A stretch of 64,000 nucleotides of DNA from JAAYJT01 sp037445555. GTDB taxonomy: Bacteria; Bacteroidota; Bacteroidia; Bacteroidales; JAAYJT01. Below the pieces are notes generated by a model. That model searched no databases. It had not been told where the DNA came from and saw nothing but the letters and a program-made list of their open reading frames with translations. Where the stretch lies: positions 1 to 64,000 of the forward strand of contig JBBIKG010000010.1 of assembly GCA_037445555.1 (NCBI GenBank). Reading direction: 5' to 3'. Shown here piece by piece: positions 50,015 to 59,874 of the stretch (position 1 is the first letter of the stretch; each line of letters begins with the position of its first letter). Position numbers and translations under genes: made by a program.

Positions 50015-51670
50015 TTTTGTCATGTAGCTTTCGCGGGTTGCCCTGAATTCAGATCCTTTATTCCACTGAGGAAAATGAATGGAATTCGAAAGTTTCCACC
50101 CGATATAGAAAGCCAGTTTGGCATCTTCTGCCGTGCCACTCAAATCCCAGGAAGCTGCATCATATTTATCAGCTGGCTTGTGGTAGTTGCTTGCCAGCCA
50201 TTGCCTTTCGTAGGCTGCCGTCCATCCTTTTCCTTTGGTGCGGTGATCGCAGTTGCCGCGGGCAAAAAGTGCCGGCACGCCCACCTTGGCAAAGGCAAAA
50301 TGGTCAGCACGGTAATACATCCCCGTTTCAGGAGTCGGGTCCGGTATGACATAGCGATCCTGACGTGCGGCAGCTTCCCTGACCAAATCATCTAGAGTTG
50401 ACTGCCCAAAGCCTGTAATCATGACATCACGCATGCGCCCAATGGGAAGCATCAAATCGTTATTCAGGTTTGCTACGGTTTTTGCCAAAGGAAGGACAGG
50501 ATGATTCACATACCAGTGGGCACCAAGCAGCCCCTCCTCTTCGGCTGTAGGAGCCAGAAACAGGATCGAGCGACGCGGTTTATTATTTAAGGCAGAAAAA
50601 GCCCTGGCAATCTCCAGCATCCATGCCATAGATGTTCCGTTATCGACGGCACCGTAATGGATGGAGTCACCATCGATCACCCTACCAATACCAAGGTGAT
50701 CCCAGTGTGCAGAATAGATGATCACCTCATCGGCTAGGTCTGTACCTTTAAGCAAGCCACCAACATTACGCGAAACATCATACCTGAAAGTATTTTCCAT
50801 GGTAAATTTCAAATGAGCCTTGAGGGGTTGGTGGCTGAAATTCCTGATCCTCGCATCCTTCGTGCGCTGTTCAAAATTAAATCCCAACTTATGGAATAAT
50901 GCGGCAGCAGCCTCACCGGTTATCCAGCCTTCCAGTTCACAACGATCGGCATACCCGCCCGGATCCTGTAGATACAAATCGGGTACAAGTGCCCCGCTCA
51001 CAACAACACTCCATGGGTATCCAGCGCCTCGGGTGTTGTGTACGATAAGCGCACCTATGGCTCCCTGCCTAGCCGCCTCTTCAAATTTATAGGTCCAGCG
51101 ACCGTAGTAGGTCATGGCATTGCCTGTGAACAGGCTATCATTGCCCGAATCAAGGCCGGGGTCATTGACGAGTACGATCACCACCTTATCTCTTACATCG
51201 ATTCCCGAATAATCGTTCCAGCCGTACTCCGGTGCCACGATACCATATCCTGCAAACACCAGAGGCACATCATCCAAAATGGTTTTAGGCTGCACCCTGC
51301 GCGAGAACATAACAAAATCATCCACATACTTCAACTCTATAGTTCCATCCTTTCCGGTAACACACATGTTGGTAAGTGGTTTGTTGATGACTTCCATCAG
51401 TGGTACTTCCTGAAAATAGCTCCCGTTAAAGGCCGGCTGTAACCCCAACTGACGGAACTGCTCCTCAAGGTAGTTTATGCTCAGCTGTTCTCCCTGAGTA
51501 AATGGCTTTCGGCCCATGAATTCGGGGGATGCCAGAGCTTTGACATATTCGGCCATATTGGCTTCATTAATGACAGACTCAGCTTGCTGAAAATCCTTTG
51601 TGACGGGTCTTAAACATGCAAATGATGATGACAGGAAAATAAGAGTGAGGAAGCAGAAAGTCTTGTTCAT
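50012..51670 (-). CDS. M28-family zinc aminopeptidase lipoprotein with PA domain
   Basis: 552 residues. The signal ends in SSSFAC (Cys about 19), consistent with a lipoprotein. The PA-like insert spans ~95-280 (VPLVFAGYGIVAPEYGWNDYSG...GAIGALIVHNTRGAGYPW). The M28 zinc ligands follow in order: SAHWDHLGI (His), GAVDNGTSMAWM (Asp), APTAEEEGLLGAHW (Glu-Glu), NNDLM (Asp) and NYHKPADKYD (His). It removes N-terminal residues from peptides outside the cytoplasm. It is a single gene, convergent with ppdK. Confidence 0.92.
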   Translation of the reverse strand: MNKTFCFLTLIFLSSSFACLRPVTKDFQQAESVINEANMAEYVKALASPEFMGRKPFTQGEQLSINYLEEQFRQLGLQPAFNGSYFQEVPLMEVINKPLTNMCVTGKDGTIELKYVDDFVMFSRRVQPKTILDDVPLVFAGYGIVAPEYGWNDYSGIDVRDKVVIVLVNDPGLDSGNDSLFTGNAMTYYGRWTYKFEEAARQGAIGALIVHNTRGAGYPWSVVVSGALVPDLYLQDPGGYADRCELEGWITGEAAAALFHKLGFNFEQRTKDARIRNFSHQPLKAHLKFTMENTFRYDVSRNVGGLLKGTDLADEVIIYSAHWDHLGIGRVIDGDSIHYGAVDNGTSMAWMLEIARAFSALNNKPRRSILFLAPTAEEEGLLGAHWYVNHPVLPLAKTVANLNNDLMLPIGRMRDVMITGFGQSTLDDLVREAAARQDRYVIPDPTPETGMYYRADHFAFAKVGVPALFARGNCDHRTKGKGWTAAYERQWLASNYHKPADKYDAASWDLSGTAEDAKLAFYIGWKLSNSIHFPQWNKGSEFRATRESYMTK

Positions 51671-51788
51671 GAAAATTTAGTTTTAAAAGTGGGTACCATT
51701 AACAGATGGAATACTAAGGATAACAAAAGTAGGCGAATCCTGACCAACACCCAACATATGCTAAAAATTGAATTAATAAATGGGCCTG

Positions 51789-51820
51789 TTGTAAGGGGTT
51801 AAAGATTTTTTCTAATTTTG
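51789..51820 (+). promoter_or_regulatory. Promoter of pckA
   Basis: TTG (51789-51791), 21 bp, TAATTTTG (51813-51820). It fits the Bacteroidota consensus and puts the transcript start near 51827, ~35 nt before the ATG. Confidence 0.55.
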
Positions 51821-51861
51821 GCTGGTTCATTCATTTCAAATCTTATCTTAACAAATACAAA

Positions 51862-53496
51862 ATGACCGAGTATTCGAATCACCAACCTAATGAAATCGCG
51901 CCACCCGACCTTAACCAATACGGTATTACAAGTGTCGAAAAAGTATTTTACAATCTGCCCTACTCTGAGCTTTTCAAGCACGAAACAGACCCTTCGCTGC
52001 AGGGATACGAAAGAGGACGGGTAACAAACACCGGGTCTGTAGCGGTGGACACAGGCAAGTTTACAGGTCGCTCGCCTAAAGACAAATACATTGTTTTGGA
52101 TGATTTGTCTAAGGACACAATGTGGTGGTCTACCCAAGGCAAAAACGACAACAGGCCATTACAGCCCGAAACCTGGAATCATCTGAAACAACTGGTTGTA
52201 AATCAGTTATCAGGCAAGAAGCTGTATGTGGTGGATGCCTTTTGCGGAGCTAATCCCGAAACGCGCCTAAGCGTACGCTTTATTATGGAAGTTGCCTGGC
52301 AGGCTCATTTTGTCACCAACATGTTTATCCGTCCCACTATCGAAGAGCTCAAACTATTCAAGCCTGATTTTATCTCTTTCAACGCCTCTAAAGTCACCAA
52401 CCCGCTTTGGAAAGACCAGGGAATGAACTCGGAAAATTTTGTTGTTTTCAATCTTAAAGACCGTATGCAACTAATCGGAGGAACATGGTACGGCGGCGAG
52501 ATGAAAAAAGGAATCTTCACCATGATGAATTACTACCTTCCGCTCAAAGGCATTGCTTCGATGCACTGCTCAGCCAACGTGGGCAAGGACGGTGATGTGG
52601 CTATCTTTTTCGGACTTTCGGGCACCGGCAAGACTACTCTGTCAGCCGATCCGAAACGTGCGCTGATCGGTGATGATGAGCATGGCTGGGATGATGACGG
52701 TATTTTTAACTTCGAGGGAGGGTGCTATGCAAAATGTATCAACTTGAGCAAGGAAAATGAGCCTGATATTTACAACGCTATCCGCCGCGATGCATTGCTC
52801 GAAAACCTTGTGATAAAAGAGGATGGCAGCATTGACTTTGCCGATTCATCAAAAACCGAAAACACACGCGTTTCGTATCCTATCTATCATATAGACAACA
52901 TCGTGAAACCTGTTTCCAAAGCTGGGCATGCAAACAAAGTCATCTTTCTGACTGCTGATGCATTTGGCGTTCTGCCCCCGGTATCGAAGCTCACGCATGA
53001 TCAAACCGAATATCATTTCCTTTCCGGATTCACCGCAAAGCTGGCCGGAACTGAACTTGGAGTAACCGCGCCACAGCCGACTTTTTCGGCCTGTTTTGGT
53101 AATGCCTTTCTGGCGCTCCATCCAACCAAATATGCGCTGGAACTGGTAAAGCGGATGGATGCTGCAGGAGCAAAAGCCTACCTGGTGAACACGGGCTGGA
53201 ATGGAAGTGGAAAGCGGATCTCGATCAAAGACACTCGCGCCATCATCGATGCTATTCTTGACGGTAGCATAGATCACGTTCCCACAAAAATGATTCCTTA
53301 TTTTAACCTCGAGGTGCCCACACAATTGCCTGGCGTCAACCCGGGAATTCTTGATCCCCGGGATACTTACGGCAACTCGTCGGAGTGGAATGACAAGGCA
53401 AAAGACCTTGCAAAACGCTTCATTGACAATTTCGAGAAATATACCGACACTGCCGAAGGCAAGCGATTGGTCGCCTCAGGACCCACGCTGGCATAG
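51862..53496 (+). CDS. pckA: Phosphoenolpyruvate carboxykinase (ATP)
   Basis: 544 residues, ATP-dependent type. P-loop FFGLSGTGKTTLSADP (~250-265), kinase-2 DDEHGWDDDGIFNFEGGCYAKCINL, oxaloacetate/metal-site parts TGRSPKDKYIV, MHCSANVG and an R-x-S-Y-P site (TRVSYPIYHI). It interconverts oxaloacetate and PEP with ATP/ADP. In many anaerobic Bacteroidota it runs in the carboxylating direction toward succinate; the direction here is not shown by sequence. It has its own promoter and terminator. Confidence 0.97.
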   Translation: MTEYSNHQPNEIAPPDLNQYGITSVEKVFYNLPYSELFKHETDPSLQGYERGRVTNTGSVAVDTGKFTGRSPKDKYIVLDDLSKDTMWWSTQGKNDNRPLQPETWNHLKQLVVNQLSGKKLYVVDAFCGANPETRLSVRFIMEVAWQAHFVTNMFIRPTIEELKLFKPDFISFNASKVTNPLWKDQGMNSENFVVFNLKDRMQLIGGTWYGGEMKKGIFTMMNYYLPLKGIASMHCSANVGKDGDVAIFFGLSGTGKTTLSADPKRALIGDDEHGWDDDGIFNFEGGCYAKCINLSKENEPDIYNAIRRDALLENLVIKEDGSIDFADSSKTENTRVSYPIYHIDNIVKPVSKAGHANKVIFLTADAFGVLPPVSKLTHDQTEYHFLSGFTAKLAGTELGVTAPQPTFSACFGNAFLALHPTKYALELVKRMDAAGAKAYLVNTGWNGSGKRISIKDTRAIIDAILDGSIDHVPTKMIPYFNLEVPTQLPGVNPGILDPRDTYGNSSEWNDKAKDLAKRFIDNFEKYTDTAEGKRLVASGPTLA

Positions 53497-53518
53497 CCTG
53501 AAACGAAAATGTGCATAA

Positions 53519-53546
53519 GAACCACCTGGTAAAGGTGGTTTTTTTA
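53519..53546 (+). terminator. Terminator of pckA
   Basis: AACCACC (53520-53526), TGGTAAA loop, GGTGGTT (53534-53540), then TTTTT. Its end just overlaps the 3' end of the convergent lipoprotein gene. Confidence 0.85.
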
Positions 53547-54092
53547 TAATCCAACCTTTAGGTTCCACTTAATGACGAGCCGGAAAATATTGGTCTTCGT
53601 GGGCATCTTTAACGCCATGGTACCGTATACCCTCACAAAAAAACTGCTGCTTTGTTTAAGATAGTCCAGCGCCTCCTGATTGGGTGTAACTGTAAGCGTA
53701 ATACTTCGGGCCTGGGCATTGGTTACGGAGGCAGAAGCTATGTCGGTTTCGGCAGCCCCTGTTTTTTGTACCGTGACACGCAGCGCACTGAACGGGCTCA
53801 GATTCAGTGAGGCTGGTTCGATGACCTGAATTTCAACCGATTTCACATTTCCGGATTTCAGTAGGTTAGGGTTGCCCCCATAGTCGCGGATAGCCTGTTC
53901 GATGTTGATATCAGTGGATGTTTGATAAAGCAACTTATCGGTAGATTTAAAATTCACGGAATCCACCGTAAAGTCGAATTCCTTGGCAATAGGTACAGAG
54001 AGTGAAAGTAGTTCTTTGTCGCAGGAAAGTATCAGAGAGGCGATAAAACCTATGGCTAGGATTACAACCGAGAGAAAGAGAGGCTTTTTCAT
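53544..54092 (-). CDS. Hypothetical lipoprotein
   Basis: 182 residues. Lipoprotein signal (FLSVVILAIGFIASLILSC, Cys about 24) and a beta-sandwich-like mature part with regular strands (VKSVEIQVIEPASLNLSPFSALRVTV; ARSITLTVTPNQEALDYLKQSSSFFVRVYG). I do not recognise the family; similar small envelope lipoproteins are common in Bacteroidota. It follows dnaN on the same strand with an 86-bp gap. Confidence 0.7.
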   Translation of the reverse strand: MKKPLFLSVVILAIGFIASLILSCDKELLSLSVPIAKEFDFTVDSVNFKSTDKLLYQTSTDINIEQAIRDYGGNPNLLKSGNVKSVEIQVIEPASLNLSPFSALRVTVQKTGAAETDIASASVTNAQARSITLTVTPNQEALDYLKQSSSFFVRVYGTMALKMPTKTNIFRLVIKWNLKVGL

Positions 54093-54178
54093 ATCAACGA
54101 TATTAATGTTACAGATTACATGCTATCAAATCAACGACACAGCTGCCGGTACCCGGTTGTTAGTAAGTGTTATTTAAG

Positions 54179-55303
54179 TTACACCAGCATCACCGGCATT
54201 ACCAGCATCAGGAGATGTTCATGCTCGTCTTCGGCGTTCACCGGAAGAAGTATCCCGGCGCGGTTGGGTTCCGACATCTCAAGCCTGAGCTCCGCGGTAT
54301 CTACATTATTGATCATATCGAGGAGGAACCTCGAGTTGAATCCAATTTCAAGATCATCACCTACGTAGTGGCAGGAAAGTCTTTCGCGCGCTTCATTTGC
54401 AAAATCGATGTCTTCGGCAGCAAGTGTCAGTTCCTGTCCGGTTATCGAAAGCCTTATCTGGTGGGTAGACTGGTTGGCGAAAATGGAAACCCGGCGGATA
54501 GCGTTCAGGAAAATGCCACGCTCAATGGTGAGTTTCTTTGGATTATCACGAGGAATCACAGCCTCATAGTTTGGGTATTTACCATCAATAAGCCGGCAGA
54601 TGAGATGGAAATTCTTAAAACTGAATGATGCATTGGTGCTGTTGTATTCAAGGCGCACCGGAAGATCTTCGGTAGCAAACAAATTCTTCAGCTGGTTCAG
54701 AGGCTTTTTAGGGAAAATGAAAGAGGCGGATTCACTGGCCTGCACGTCGGTGCGGCGGTAACGCACCAATTTATGCGCATCTGTGGCAACGAAAGTAAGA
54801 TCATCGGGTGTCACCTCGAAGAACACTCCAGACATTACCGGCCTGAGCTCATCATTGCCGGCGGCAAAGATGGTTTTGCTGATAGCCTCAGCTAAGAGTG
54901 CAGAATCAACCGTGAGAGAGGTAATGTCCTCCATAACTGGCGGGCGTGGATAATTGTCGCCCGGTTGTCCGGCGAGTTTGAACTTCCCTTCACCGGTGAG
55001 CAACTCGATGGTATAATTTTTTTGTGTATCTATGGTGACTGTAACAGGAATATCGGGTAGGGTCTTAAGTGTCTCAAGCAGAATCTTGCTCGGAACTGCT
55101 ACCGAACCTCCATCTTCAGCCATGGAAAGTGGCACTGAAACAGTCATGGTAGTTTCAAGATCGCTGGCGGTAATGCGTAAGGTGGAGTTGTCAAGTTCGA
55201 ACAGGAAATTCTCAAGTATCGGTAACGCACTGCTGGTGCTTAACACACCGCTGATAGCCTGGAGATTCCTGAGTAATAAGGTGCTAGAGACAATAAACTT
55301 CAT
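54179..55303 (-). CDS. dnaN: DNA polymerase III sliding clamp (beta subunit)
   Basis: 374 residues in three equal clamp domains. Landmarks: MKFIVSSTLLLRNLQAISGV at the start, LPILENFLFEL, LKTLPDIPVTVTI, a second-domain TDAHKLVRYRR and a C-terminal GFNSRFLLDMINNV region before the LLMLVMPVMLV end that lines the protein-binding cleft. The ring holds DNA polymerase III on DNA. It is away from dnaA, as is common in Bacteroidota. Confidence 0.96.
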   Translation of the reverse strand: MKFIVSSTLLLRNLQAISGVLSTSSALPILENFLFELDNSTLRITASDLETTMTVSVPLSMAEDGGSVAVPSKILLETLKTLPDIPVTVTIDTQKNYTIELLTGEGKFKLAGQPGDNYPRPPVMEDITSLTVDSALLAEAISKTIFAAGNDELRPVMSGVFFEVTPDDLTFVATDAHKLVRYRRTDVQASESASFIFPKKPLNQLKNLFATEDLPVRLEYNSTNASFSFKNFHLICRLIDGKYPNYEAVIPRDNPKKLTIERGIFLNAIRRVSIFANQSTHQIRLSITGQELTLAAEDIDFANEARERLSCHYVGDDLEIGFNSRFLLDMINNVDTAELRLEMSEPNRAGILLPVNAEDEHEHLLMLVMPVMLV

Positions 55304-55333
55304 AATTTAGGTTTTATCGGTTCAACGTTAGGA

Positions 55334-55364
55334 CAAAAATACATTAAAAAGGCATAGTTGTCAA
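55334..55364 (-). promoter_or_regulatory. Promoter of dnaN
   Basis: Minus strand TTG (55364-55362, in TTTTGA), 20 bp, TATTTTTG (55341-55334), matching the Bacteroidota consensus. The start would be near 55327, ~25 nt before the ATG. Confidence 0.55.
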
Positions 55365-55419
55365 AACAACCCATGTGGGAAAAAAACTTTTTATTAACCA
55401 GCCATCAACAGCAGCCTGA

Positions 55420-58400
55420 TTAGTTGGCACGCATCCTACGCAAAAAAGCATTACGGGTGGCAGCAGAGGAAATAATGAACTGATACGGCTCCTGTCCGAA
55501 AACGGTTTTTAGTTTACGTTTTTGTTCTTTAAGATTGTAAATCATGTTATTGAATTCCTGGTTTGAGGAAACAGCCTGCATCACGCCTGTGCTGTAACTG
55601 AAAAAATACCACTCATTCCGATCGGGTTCAAGATAGACGTTGATGATGTCGCCCGATCTTCGGCGGACGATTTCGACATGGCCCGGAACATATTTGTTTA
55701 TGAAGTTGCCATTGACGGAAAACACACCGATGGGGCCGACGCTTGTCAGCGAGCGGGTTATTTTATTCCATTTCATTTTGAGTTCGCTCAGTATCATTTT
55801 CTGAGGCAGGTTTTGAGGAAAACGCCTGAAGGTTCCATATGCCTTAAGCTCGTCATCGATCATGCGTGCAGACTCGATGCCAGCTAGTTCTTTCAGGCCC
55901 TCAAAAAAGTGGGTTGAACCTATTTCAACTCCCTTAAGGTTGAAGGAATTTATCTTACCTGCCATAAGCTTCATGGCTTCGGCGGCAAAGTAAAAATCCA
56001 TTGAAACAAAAATGTTCAGGGTGGTCGAATCGTTGATCATGTGGTGTTCGATATCACCTAATGAAATGATTTTGAATTGCCCCCATAATCCACCAAGATC
56101 TATCAATCCTTTGGCTTTTACGATGCATTTGTCCGTGTTCAGGCTCATCCATTCGATGCCCGCATCGCTCTCCATAGACCCTGTATTTCGTCGGATGATG
56201 TAGCCAGGAAGCTTTGGATCCTCGCTGATAGTGCCAGCTACCGAGGTGAGACTCTGGTCGCTGTTCAATTCTTTCTTCCCTAAAAAGGCCGGATAGATCT
56301 TCTGATTTCCGAGTCCAAGTACCATAGCTGCTGCCAGAGGTTCCCCGGCTAGTGATTTCAAAGGATCGGTCACAGGCAACCTTACATCCTCAGGGTTTAC
56401 CTGTCCGCTGAATCTGACCCATTCGGCAGGGGCGGACAGACAAGGGTTGCTGATCGAGTAGGCGCCATTGTAAGTAAATCCGGCCACGTTGCCATTAAAG
56501 CTCAGGTCACCCCTGAAAGTAAAATGATTGTTAATTGCAAGAGGTGCATCTGCTATTGAGGCTGTGCCGGAGCTAACGCCGTCCGTGCCGGGGGCAATTT
56601 TCTGAAAAAACACCGGTTGCATGCGACTATCCCCAACAGGAATATAATAGGTTCCGCTGGCCTGATATGCTTTTCCGGAGAGGATTTCCACTTCGGCATC
56701 ATAGATTCTGTGAAACTTATTAGTGGTATCTGCGATAAGCTGGGCTTGTTTAAGCTTGTCAATCCTGGCATCCGCCCCTATCGTAAGTTTACCGTTACCC
56801 GGCACGATAAGTGCGTCGCCGCTATGAATGCTTTTCACTTCATCGATGTACAAAGTATGATCAAAAATATCGTAACGCGCACTGCCTGCAGCGAAACCCA
56901 GGCCACCCTGTCCGGGATTTGTTGATGCGAACGAGTTGCTCCTACCCTTGTGCAGTAACTCTTCTTGTTCGGAAGTGATATATAATTCTTTGTAATCAGG
57001 TTCCCATCTGTATGACGTAAGATTGGTGCGATACTGGCTGACAGGGAGTTCGGCGTACTGCTCCGGTTTGTCCAGCCCGAAGATGCCCTGTCGCATCTGT
57101 GTATCATAGCTGAATGTGGCACCGGTGGTTCGGAAATAAATTTTTCCTTCCGTTGTGGAGAGCTGAACCGACCCTTTTCCTTTAATTTGGGATTGGTCAA
57201 GCACAGCAGTGCCTGAAAAACGGGCATTATTGATTTCAATGGTTCCGTCGGTTGTCAGAGAGTCAGGCCTGAGCCTGACCCCACCTTTGATTACTGCCTG
57301 ATTCTGGTAGGCGTACAACCAGTCATTTGACCCGCTTTGCAGCTTCAACATATCCGAACCTGGAATCCAGACCTGGGTGATATTTTTTGCCTGAACGTCG
57401 GGCAGGTACCCAGGCTTGGCCTTTCCTCCGAGACTGAAGTCATCCACAGCAGCCATCAGGCTATCGGGATGCATCAGTATGTCCATGGAATGTACGGAAG
57501 CAGAAAGGCATTCTACTTTTCCCTTTCCTTTTAACCCATCGGTGGAAAGCGATAAATCGCCGTACAAACGCCCTTTGCCATCGTAGAGGGGTATTCCGGC
57601 CGTTGGAATTTTGTGGATTAATCCAAGCGAATAATCTTTCTGCACCATGAGTGGTTCTTTTATTTCGGGCAGGAGCCCGCTGCTGAACAGATATCCGTTG
57701 AACCTGATGCCCTGTGTAGTGAAGCTGTTCAGGCTATCGATGGTAAAAGGCCTGATTAGAAAGTAAAATTTATCGCGCCTATACACCCCTTTCTGAATGT
57801 GGGGCTGATCAAAGTAGACGTAGGACTCGGTGGTGGCCACAAATTTGGGATATTGCGGCTGAATCTGAAGCCCTGACTTGTTGTTCGGATGACTAATCAG
57901 AACCTCGCCGCTCAAATCAGATAGGATAGTCCTGACCCTCTCATAATTTTGTTTCTCAGTTGGGGTCGATACAGGGACCGGCACTTTGAAGGTGATGGAA
58001 TCAATTTTTGATAAGCTGAACTTGAACTTGTCATATATAAAAGCTGCCTGGCTTGCATTGAAAACGAATAAGCCGGCTTCAATTCTTCCGGCAAACGTGA
58101 AATCACGGTTTTTCTTTACCAATATCTCGTTGTTGACGGGATACACGACCACGTTCTGTTGACTACTCAGCCTTACCTGTGACAAACCGATGATCCTCAG
58201 TTCAAATGATTTAAGGTCAAGCCGGGCATTGATCTTGTCTTTGACCTCGGAGGTAAGCTCTATCACATCGTAATCAGCCTTTTTGTTATAGGCGTCCACG
58301 TAGTGCTTCATACGGTCAAGCACTCTTACTGTTCCTGTTTGTGGTGTAAAATCGACAAGACCGAGGTTGGCCAGTTTGATAAGTAAAGCAACAATCTGCG

Positions 58401-59847
58401 CATGGTCTAGCTTCATTGCAGCGGTCAGTAACTCATGGTTAAAGAAATTCGACCTTCGGTTGCGCGAAAAGTTGTATACTGTCACAGCAGGGTTCACTTT
58501 TTCGATACCGATCAGATCGAGATACTGTTCGGTATTGAAAGCATTGGAGGATCGGAAAAGGGCTTTGTTGCTACGATCGAAGCTAAGTATAGCCCCAAAT
58601 TCCATATACGCTTGCGGAAGTTTCCAGGACACCGCATCAGTATAGATATCGAGTTTATGATAGCTGTCCAAAAAACCGTTTCTGGCAATGCCCTCCCCCA
58701 TACGCATCATCATGAGTGTCTTTTCCTCATCGTTATACCGGATGCTGAGCTGAGGGTGGTATATAGAGTCGCCTTCAAAATGCAAAGAAAGAACCGCCTT
58801 GCCGGAATTCATTTGTCCATCACGAAAGACAAAACTGGCTGAGCGAAGATACAAGGTTGATTTAAAAGGTGTTATGATAATCACAGTGGCTGATTTCTCC
58901 GGTAGACCCCATCCTATGTACTGGTCTCCTTCAACGGAAAACCCTCCCTGGAAACTTATGTTTTCAAACACATTACGAATTATATGATCATGGCTGAAGG
59001 TTCGGAATTTTGGATACATGCTTCCTGAAGCGGGGTTGGAAGCATTTAACTGGTCGGAAAAACTGCCGATCACTGGTTGCCTAAAATATTTCGGCAAAGT
59101 AAGTATAGCCGTATCGGCGCGGTATGAAGAGCGCCGGGTTTGAATTTTGTAGGACAGTAATGAAATCCATGACTCCAGCTGGTCTTCTCTCCTTTTCAGA
59201 TTAACTCTTCCTTTATTCCCAATCCAAAGATCATATAGTGGATAATATGTTCCTGTGGCTTCGTTTATCACGATACTGTCGCGCACTGACACACAACTGA
59301 TAGATGCATCACTGAAGCGAACAGCCGGAGTAGTGTCAGCAACAAACGTTGCCCTCTCGGCCCGGATGAGCCATTTATATCCCGTATCGCCAGAGAGGAT
59401 GCGGTTACGAAAAAAAGTCACACTGAACTCCAGGTATTTCTGAAGCTGACGTGCAGGTGCGAGAACCACTTGTTGCTCAACCGTGCGCAACCACCCTTCC
59501 AGTCCTGATAAATCAGAATAGCGTGTTTTGTATGCCATCAAACCGGAATAAAATAATACGAAAGAAGGTTGCGGCCTATAGCCATTCACCAGCATCTGGT
59601 TCGAAATGCCAATAATTGAAAGTTGATGAGAGGAAGTAAATATACCACCAGTAAACATCTGTTTTAAATTATTCAAAACCACTTGGGAATTTGAACGATC
59701 GACGGGAGGGAACTTGTTAAAATATGACTCGACTTCGGATAGAAAGATGACTGGGTCGCCTGAGAAATTTTTAATATCCTGGGCAACAGCTACACTGCCT
59801 GCTGATAGCAGCAGGGTTAAGGCATAAATATGTAATTTGCCCTTCAT
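55420..59847 (-). CDS. Very large secreted protein of unknown function (1475 residues)
   Basis: 1475 residues with a signal peptide (LHIYALTLLLSAGSVAVAQ). Beyond that there is no cysteine-rich motif, no membrane helix and no enzyme motif I recognise. The central and C-terminal two thirds are strand-rich, with many units like GDLSLSTDGLKGKGKVECLSA, GGVRLRPDSLTTDGTIEINNARFSG and GSARYDIFDHTLYIDEVKSIHSGDA. These recall long beta-helix/beta-taco proteins (OstA/LptA-like, AsmA/TamB-like) but are not proof of homology. It ends without an anchor or sorting domain. It lies between prmA (27 bp upstream) and dnaN, on the same strand, so it is probably in the tpiA-prmA operon. Function unknown. Confidence 0.85.
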   Translation of the reverse strand: MKGKLHIYALTLLLSAGSVAVAQDIKNFSGDPVIFLSEVESYFNKFPPVDRSNSQVVLNNLKQMFTGGIFTSSHQLSIIGISNQMLVNGYRPQPSFVLFYSGLMAYKTRYSDLSGLEGWLRTVEQQVVLAPARQLQKYLEFSVTFFRNRILSGDTGYKWLIRAERATFVADTTPAVRFSDASISCVSVRDSIVINEATGTYYPLYDLWIGNKGRVNLKRREDQLESWISLLSYKIQTRRSSYRADTAILTLPKYFRQPVIGSFSDQLNASNPASGSMYPKFRTFSHDHIIRNVFENISFQGGFSVEGDQYIGWGLPEKSATVIIITPFKSTLYLRSASFVFRDGQMNSGKAVLSLHFEGDSIYHPQLSIRYNDEEKTLMMMRMGEGIARNGFLDSYHKLDIYTDAVSWKLPQAYMEFGAILSFDRSNKALFRSSNAFNTEQYLDLIGIEKVNPAVTVYNFSRNRRSNFFNHELLTAAMKLDHAQIVALLIKLANLGLVDFTPQTGTVRVLDRMKHYVDAYNKKADYDVIELTSEVKDKINARLDLKSFELRIIGLSQVRLSSQQNVVVYPVNNEILVKKNRDFTFAGRIEAGLFVFNASQAAFIYDKFKFSLSKIDSITFKVPVPVSTPTEKQNYERVRTILSDLSGEVLISHPNNKSGLQIQPQYPKFVATTESYVYFDQPHIQKGVYRRDKFYFLIRPFTIDSLNSFTTQGIRFNGYLFSSGLLPEIKEPLMVQKDYSLGLIHKIPTAGIPLYDGKGRLYGDLSLSTDGLKGKGKVECLSASVHSMDILMHPDSLMAAVDDFSLGGKAKPGYLPDVQAKNITQVWIPGSDMLKLQSGSNDWLYAYQNQAVIKGGVRLRPDSLTTDGTIEINNARFSGTAVLDQSQIKGKGSVQLSTTEGKIYFRTTGATFSYDTQMRQGIFGLDKPEQYAELPVSQYRTNLTSYRWEPDYKELYITSEQEELLHKGRSNSFASTNPGQGGLGFAAGSARYDIFDHTLYIDEVKSIHSGDALIVPGNGKLTIGADARIDKLKQAQLIADTTNKFHRIYDAEVEILSGKAYQASGTYYIPVGDSRMQPVFFQKIAPGTDGVSSGTASIADAPLAINNHFTFRGDLSFNGNVAGFTYNGAYSISNPCLSAPAEWVRFSGQVNPEDVRLPVTDPLKSLAGEPLAAAMVLGLGNQKIYPAFLGKKELNSDQSLTSVAGTISEDPKLPGYIIRRNTGSMESDAGIEWMSLNTDKCIVKAKGLIDLGGLWGQFKIISLGDIEHHMINDSTTLNIFVSMDFYFAAEAMKLMAGKINSFNLKGVEIGSTHFFEGLKELAGIESARMIDDELKAYGTFRRFPQNLPQKMILSELKMKWNKITRSLTSVGPIGVFSVNGNFINKYVPGHVEIVRRRSGDIINVYLEPDRNEWYFFSYSTGVMQAVSSNQEFNNMIYNLKEQKRKLKTVFGQEPYQFIISSAATRNAFLRRMRAN

Positions 59848-59874
59848 TGATTTTTAATGCAGGACAGCAGGTCG

